Shown here in pieces: positions 57,296-64,000 of a DNA stretch of 64,000 nucleotides. The number at the start of each line of letters is the position of its first letter. Position 1 is the first letter of the stretch. Made by a program: the position numbers and the translations under genes. The notes under the pieces are model-generated. The model did not search any database, was not told the DNA's origin, and saw only the letters and a program-made list of their open reading frames with translations. Source of the DNA: Batrachochytrium dendrobatidis JAM81 (lineage: Eukaryota > Chytridiomycota > Chytridiomycetes > Rhizophydiales); contig NW_006281112.1 in assembly GCF_000203795.2 (NCBI RefSeq), forward strand, positions 427,080 to 491,079, given 5' to 3'.

Positions 57296-58657
57296 ATGCA
57301 ATACTATATATCCCATAGCCAACTATCTATACGCAAATTCAAGCTTCTCTCTACATCTGATTCACCATCTATTACCAACACAACTGTTCACAACTTGCTG
57401 TTTATTCTGCGTGGGTTTCATTCCATCGAGTCAATGAGTTTATATCGCTTATCAAAGCCCATCTTGGCAGTAGTAATTCTATTGGCTTTGATCTATGCAT
57501 CCACCAAAAACGAAACTTGTCCAGCAATCATGACTGTTTTATTATCTCATTGGGTGGTTTTGGTAGTTTCAAGTAATCTGGATGCCTATCGATTGCATAC
57601 AACTGGAACTACACAGTAAGATTAAATTCATGTGATTATACTGATATGGCTTGAACTGTACATTTGGTCTAAACCCTACCAAAAATTACTGCTCTATCCA
57701 AACATAAACCAACCGGTCACAAGTAACTGCTTGAATCTTTGTAACTAACTTTCAGAATGTGATATTAGAGATTCGCTCATGGAGCAGATTTGCTTTCTTG
57801 GAGTATTTATATCAATCATTGCAATCTCTGTCGATGGATTAGTATGCCCACATACGCCTGTTCTCCTCGAAATACTATTTATGGACTTTCTGATCATACT
57901 ATTGTTTTGGGCTCTATTTGCTTGCTCGCATGTTGGCGAACTAATAGATATGATTTCGAGGTTTAGACAAAGAGGTGTCTTGACAGCAGGGCGGCAACAG
58001 GAGCTACAGCAACTAGAGGGACAGAGAATGCATCGGTCATCTCGTCAAGATCAACTTGAACATCATCCAGGTGCACTGCCTGCATCCAAAGATATGATTC
58101 GTCAGATTGATATTGTACGGTATTGCTCTTTAAGCAAAAATGAGAGCTCAAAGGACACACTTGAAGATATATCAGTGGACATTCACAAGCCAGTCGAATC
58201 CATATCTCCTTCTGTTGACACGGACATATGCAAAGTCAATCAGTCAAACAATCACATACCAAAAGCTAAAGGTACCCACGGTATCACCCAAAATAAGACG
58301 AATGTACCCATCAAGGAGCTGTACATTAGTAATGAAGACGCACACTGTGCAATATGCATCGACGACTACAAAGATGGCGATCAACTACACCACTTACCAT
58401 GTGGACACCACCTTCATTTTGTATGTTCAAAGAAATGGCTAAAACAACGGAGTAGATGTCCGTTATGCAACTGCTGCATCAATAAGTCGGTCAATTGCCA
58501 TATAACTGTGAATACTCTAATCCAACCCAACACGGACGAATCATCTTTTGATGATATTGCTGCACATCCCAATGAAACGAGTCGATCGTCTACAATGACC
58601 AGCTCAAGACACGTTTCAATTGTAGTGATCAATTCTACAACCGAGACGAACAGATAG
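57296..58657 (+). CDS. Multi-pass membrane RING-H2 ubiquitin ligase
   Basis: Exons are 57296-57572 and 57756-58657, 392 aa. The donor GTAATC at 57573 is chosen because it keeps frame into the second exon, while a later GTAAGA does not. The N-terminal half has several membrane segments (KPILAVVILLALIYAS, VLLSHWVVLVVSS, ICFLGVFISIIAISVDGLV, FMDFLIILLFWALFACS). A basic, Q-rich linker follows. The RING-H2 domain reads CAICIDDYKDGD, LPCGHHLHFVCSKKWLKQRS, then CPLCN, with all eight zinc ligands (C3-H2-C3 type) visible. It is probably an E3 ligase of an internal membrane. The start is uncertain: the frame is open upstream to 57215 without an ATG. Confidence 0.75.
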
Positions 58658-58844
58658 CGTTTGTAATAAATGAAACATATTGCTATATCTATGCACGATG
58701 ATTACAACGTGAATATAAAAAGTATAATCTTGGACTGTCGAGTCTAGTATTGGATTGCTTTCAACTCGACCCTTTCCTCGAGCAGTTGAACACAAACTTG
58801 CACATTGTTATATTGAACACCCTTTACATTGAATCTGTATTACA

Positions 58845-59806
58845 ATGCTCTCGAGTGCTGCATTTGAAACTGCTGCTAACTCTGCTATGGGAAGTGGAAG
58901 CAATGGAACTACTGCCAGTGCATTTGGCTCTTCAATGAGTGCTGCTGCTAATAAGCTTGGCTCATACGTTCGTCTAGGCAAGTTTGTTGAACTTTGGTGA
59001 ATAGAATGCTTGCATTTCATACCATTCTGTTGCATATGACCGTAAAAAGGAATCACTCATTATATATGTATAGACCCTCAAGCATGGCAGTCTGTAAAGG
59101 AAGAATCACAGAAACGACTCGAGGCACTTCGACCTTGGACTGAGTTCTTTGACCGTCAACGCATATCAAAACCAAATGGATATTCTGGTACTGAAACAAT
59201 GATGAAAGCTTGATGCATGTCACCAATACATGTTCTGTTACTAACCCTGTTGATGATGCTCAATCAGGGATTTCGCAAAGACTGTCATTCAACCTGCGCT
59301 ACTTTCAAAATAATTATATACTAATCGTGCTACTGGTTATTGCATACTTTCTGATCACCCAACCTTGGCTGCTGGTATCCGTTGCATTTCTTGTCTGTGA
59401 GTAAACTTGTGAAGCTTTATTCATCTGGAATTGTGGTCTCATTCGTCCAACTATTTATTTTAGGTGGATTCAAGTGGATTTCATCATTACCAACAAATGA
59501 ACCAACAGTCATTGCAGGAAGTAAGAGCATTCATATAGTATATCTACATGTATCAGTGATTGTTTTCAACCAGATATCTCGTTTAACATTTTACATGAAT
59601 CTGTTTCAACTGCTGTATTAGAGAGTTTCACTCAGCTCCAGTTGTGGGGAATCTATGCCGTAATCTCATTAATTCTGCTGTTTTTCACTGGCATTTCATC
59701 AACATTGTTCTGGGTTGCATTCATTTGTGCGTTGGTGGTATGTGGGCATGCCGGATTCATGGACAAACCTGTCGAAGCAGAATTTGAGGGCGACGAACAA
59801 GTTTAA
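58845..59806 (+). CDS. PRA1/Yip3-family prenylated Rab acceptor
   Basis: Exons are 58845-58977, 59074-59187, 59268-59396, 59464-59520 and 59622-59806, 205 aa. Four acceptors and phases fit. Intron 1 uses a GC donor (CTAG|GCAAGT), since no GT donor keeps the frame. PRA1 proteins sit in ER and Golgi membranes and bind prenylated Rab GTPases. Visible features are LRPWTEFFDRQRISKP, then SFNLRYFQNNYILIVLLVI, which is the family signature. Two hydrophobic hairpins follow (LVIAYFLITQPWLLVSVAFL and the last-exon AVISLILLFFTGIS with WVAFICALVVCGHAGF), and the tail is acidic. The length is typical of the family. Confidence 0.9.
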
Positions 59807-60118
59807 ATCGATAATGTTCAATGAAACCATTTCATATTAATTGATCCATACGTTGGTAATACATTAAATTATCATGCATTCAGGTCATGTTTAGATACAA
59901 ATGATTTGAAATGTGTGATATAAAGTTAGTTTGACGTGATCGTGCATATTAGATATTGTAAAAAACTGACTAGATGTATTTATTACCAGATCTGAGCATT
60001 GTAGTACTCATGATCAATTGGGGTTGAGTGTACATGGACAGTATCATTTAGAATCGAGTTTGGCTGCACCAAATTATAGTGTTTTGAGCTTTCATTTCAA
60101 TCAAGGAATCTACTGTTG
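59807..60118. other. 3' flank of the PRA1 gene
   Basis: AT-rich spacer up to the MITE-like element. No feature seen. Confidence 0.35.
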
Positions 60119-60600
60119 TAGCTGTGTTCATGTAAAATATAACACGTTTGTATCCTGTAATGGCTGTCTGTATTTGGGGTTGAAATATACAGTTGAACAT
60201 TTCTAATTCTTTGATAACACAACATTCATTGTATGGTGCTCATACAATCAAACTATAGTTTTGAATTAACATCATTCTCTTTTAAAACAACTCATGCATT
60301 GTAATCCAAATATTGGGTTTGATTATTAATCAAACTATTATATTCTAAACTCGTACGTTCACGTTCTAGTTCAAAAGAACAATTTCGGGAATGCAACTAG
60401 ACATGCCAATCATTCAATGTTTGTTTTTTATTAAAATAAAGTTGAATATTGAACAAGTGTCAGCATATGGAATGGATTGAAACTGAAATGTAAAAATTCG
60501 TTGTCAACACTGTTTAGGAAATTTGGAGAATTATTTCATGAGATTAGCAGTTTATTATAAATACTTTTTAGTATTGTATTTTACGTGAATAACAGCAGTA
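60119..60600. mobile_element. MITE-like element, copy next to DDX41
   Basis: The left end is TAGCTGTGTTCATGTAAAAT and the right end ATTTTACGTGAATAACAGCAGTA. Both are variants of the same terminus, and TA borders both sides. The interior matches the ALG3-intron copy (ATACAATCAAACTATAGTTTTG; TTCTAGTTCAAAAGAACA; GGAATGCAACTAGAC). It ends 3 bp before the DDX41 start codon. Confidence 0.85.
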
Positions 60601-60603
60601 ACT

Positions 60604-62995
<2,392 letters not shown>

Positions 62996-63911
62996 TTTAT
63001 TATTATTATCGAATAGATCTTGTTAATGCCATGCTCAATATCTATTATGTTTTTAATTGGCAGCATCAGAACAGACTCAATATCTGAACTACAATATATG
63101 AGTTTGGGATTGTCATGTTGAGTTGTATTCTTGATACGCGCAATCTTTTCTTGAATTGCAGTTTGATTATATGATGAATATCGTTTATTGAACAAGTAGT
63201 CCAGTCAATATTCAGCAAACTCAACATTTGATCATTTTTTATTCCAAATCAAAATACTGACAATCACTGCAACATACAAATATTTGATTTTATGTGAATA
63301 CAACATTGTAATGTTATAAATATTCAACTGTTCGATATATCATCACAACAATCAATAACCAGTTTGATACACACAATCATTCATACTTGTGTTTAATACA
63401 TGCATACACATCAATTGATTGTATCAACCATGTGTATAGTGTACTATTGTATATTGACAACACATCACATTATTGTATATGGATGAATGGTTCAAAATAC
63501 ACGATTAGTAGTTTGTTATGGATTGAATACAACACATTCAAACAACAATGTTTAGTGTTTGTAACACAATTTGGTATTGATAATTCATTGTATTGCAGTG
63601 TTGATATCAAGTCATGCAATGTGTTGTTTGAATTTATTCAATTCACACGATCGGATGTTGAATATTCAATCGGAACGCACGACTGAGTCATGATAAGTGT
63701 GAGTCATGACTGTGAGACAAATGAGACAATCAACTCTACAAGTTAAACTACACAATCATCTAATAATACTCACAGATCATTCAACACTCTGGTCATGGCA
63801 ATTATGAGTGATTTTGGTCTCGTTGACATGATTACAGTCATTGATACATTCATGTTTTTATTTTAAATATATTATAATAATGCTAGTATATTTACAATCA
63901 GCAATCAGTCG
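62996..63911. other. Intergenic region with an element fragment
   Basis: ATTTTATGTGAATACAACATTGTA near 63285-63309 matches the right terminus of the MITE-like family. A left end was not found. A 99-codon plus frame (63387-63686) lacks an ATG start and recognisable features. Many TGAGTCATGA-like palindromic bits occur near 63685-63710. No gene is supported. Confidence 0.4.
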
Positions 63912-64000
63912 TCATCTCTTGTTCAAGTCTTTTTTGATGTCATCAAGTCTCTCCTTGTTCATCTTGACTTTGACGATGAACGGAGTCAGCATAGTCCTGA
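63912..64000 (-). CDS. C-terminal end of an unidentified gene (partial)
   Basis: A minus-strand open frame enters from the right edge and stops at TGA 63914-63912. It encodes about 29 residues (RTMLTPFIVKVKMNKERLDD, then a lysine-rich helix to the stop). It is charged and helical. The codon pattern looks coding, but the fragment is too short to name. Confidence 0.35.
   Translation of the reverse strand, partial: RTMLTPFIVKVKMNKERLDDIKKDLNKR

Noticed and set aside
63387..63686. 99-codon plus-strand open frame near the end
   Set aside because: It begins with TTG, lacks recognisable features and lies next to an element fragment.

Overview
The window looks like nuclear DNA of a zoosporic (chytrid) fungus. 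The reasons are: many short GT-AG introns, often with a CTAAC-like branch point; two division-2 chitin synthases; a secreted protein built from tandem chitin-binding type-1 (CBM18) modules; a Zn2Cys6 transcription factor; a Clr4/SUV39-type methyltransferase; and a large coiled-coil protein with TQT motifs of the kind expected near basal bodies. The CBM18 expansion suggests Rhizophydiales (Batrachochytrium and relatives). That placement is inference, since no database search was possible. All gene models were spliced by hand, checking donor, acceptor and reading phase at each junction.

Layout. 1-4354: 3' part of a coiled-coil gene. 4691-7159: ALG3 mannosyltransferase. 7849-10196: tropomodulin-like LRR protein. 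10681-12825: orphan protein with an EF-hand-like loop. 13971-16047: cyclase-associated protein CAP. 16661-18247: PPR protein. 18711-19513: METTL5. 19782-20675: orphan. 22377-24435: ectonucleotide pyrophosphatase/phosphodiesterase. 24453-25324: giant inverted repeat around tRNA-Arg(ACG). 25370-25633: small secreted protein. 26515-26585: tRNA-Gly(GCC). 26992-29016: coiled-coil orphan. 29390-30109: small cysteine-rich membrane protein. 30468-32182: SAGA subunit Ada1/Hfi1. 32613-35794: 15-module CBM18 protein. 36929-39663: chromodomain-SET H3K9 methyltransferase. 40937-43951 and 52558-56288: two chitin synthases, flanking a small membrane protein, a Zn-cluster factor and a secreted 5'-nucleotidase. 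57296-58657: membrane RING-H2 protein. 58845-59806: PRA1-family protein. 60604-62995: DDX41 helicase. 63912-64000: tail of another gene.

Functional themes: actin pointed-end control (tropomodulin-like plus CAP), chitin synthesis and chitin binding, extracellular nucleotide breakdown (ENPP plus 5'-nucleotidase), chromatin and transcription (SUV39, Ada1, Zn-cluster factor), and glycosylation or membrane traffic (ALG3, PRA1). They do not form an operon-like system.

The most unusual content is non-coding. A family of short elements with terminal inverted repeats (core TATTCACGTAAAATG, often bordered by TA) occupies many intergenic gaps. Their right ends lie 0-65 bp upstream of the ATG of ALG3, CAP, METTL5 and DDX41. 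One copy sits in an ALG3 intron, one has split a second dispersed repeat, and two inverted copies form the long hairpin that carries a tRNA gene in its loop.
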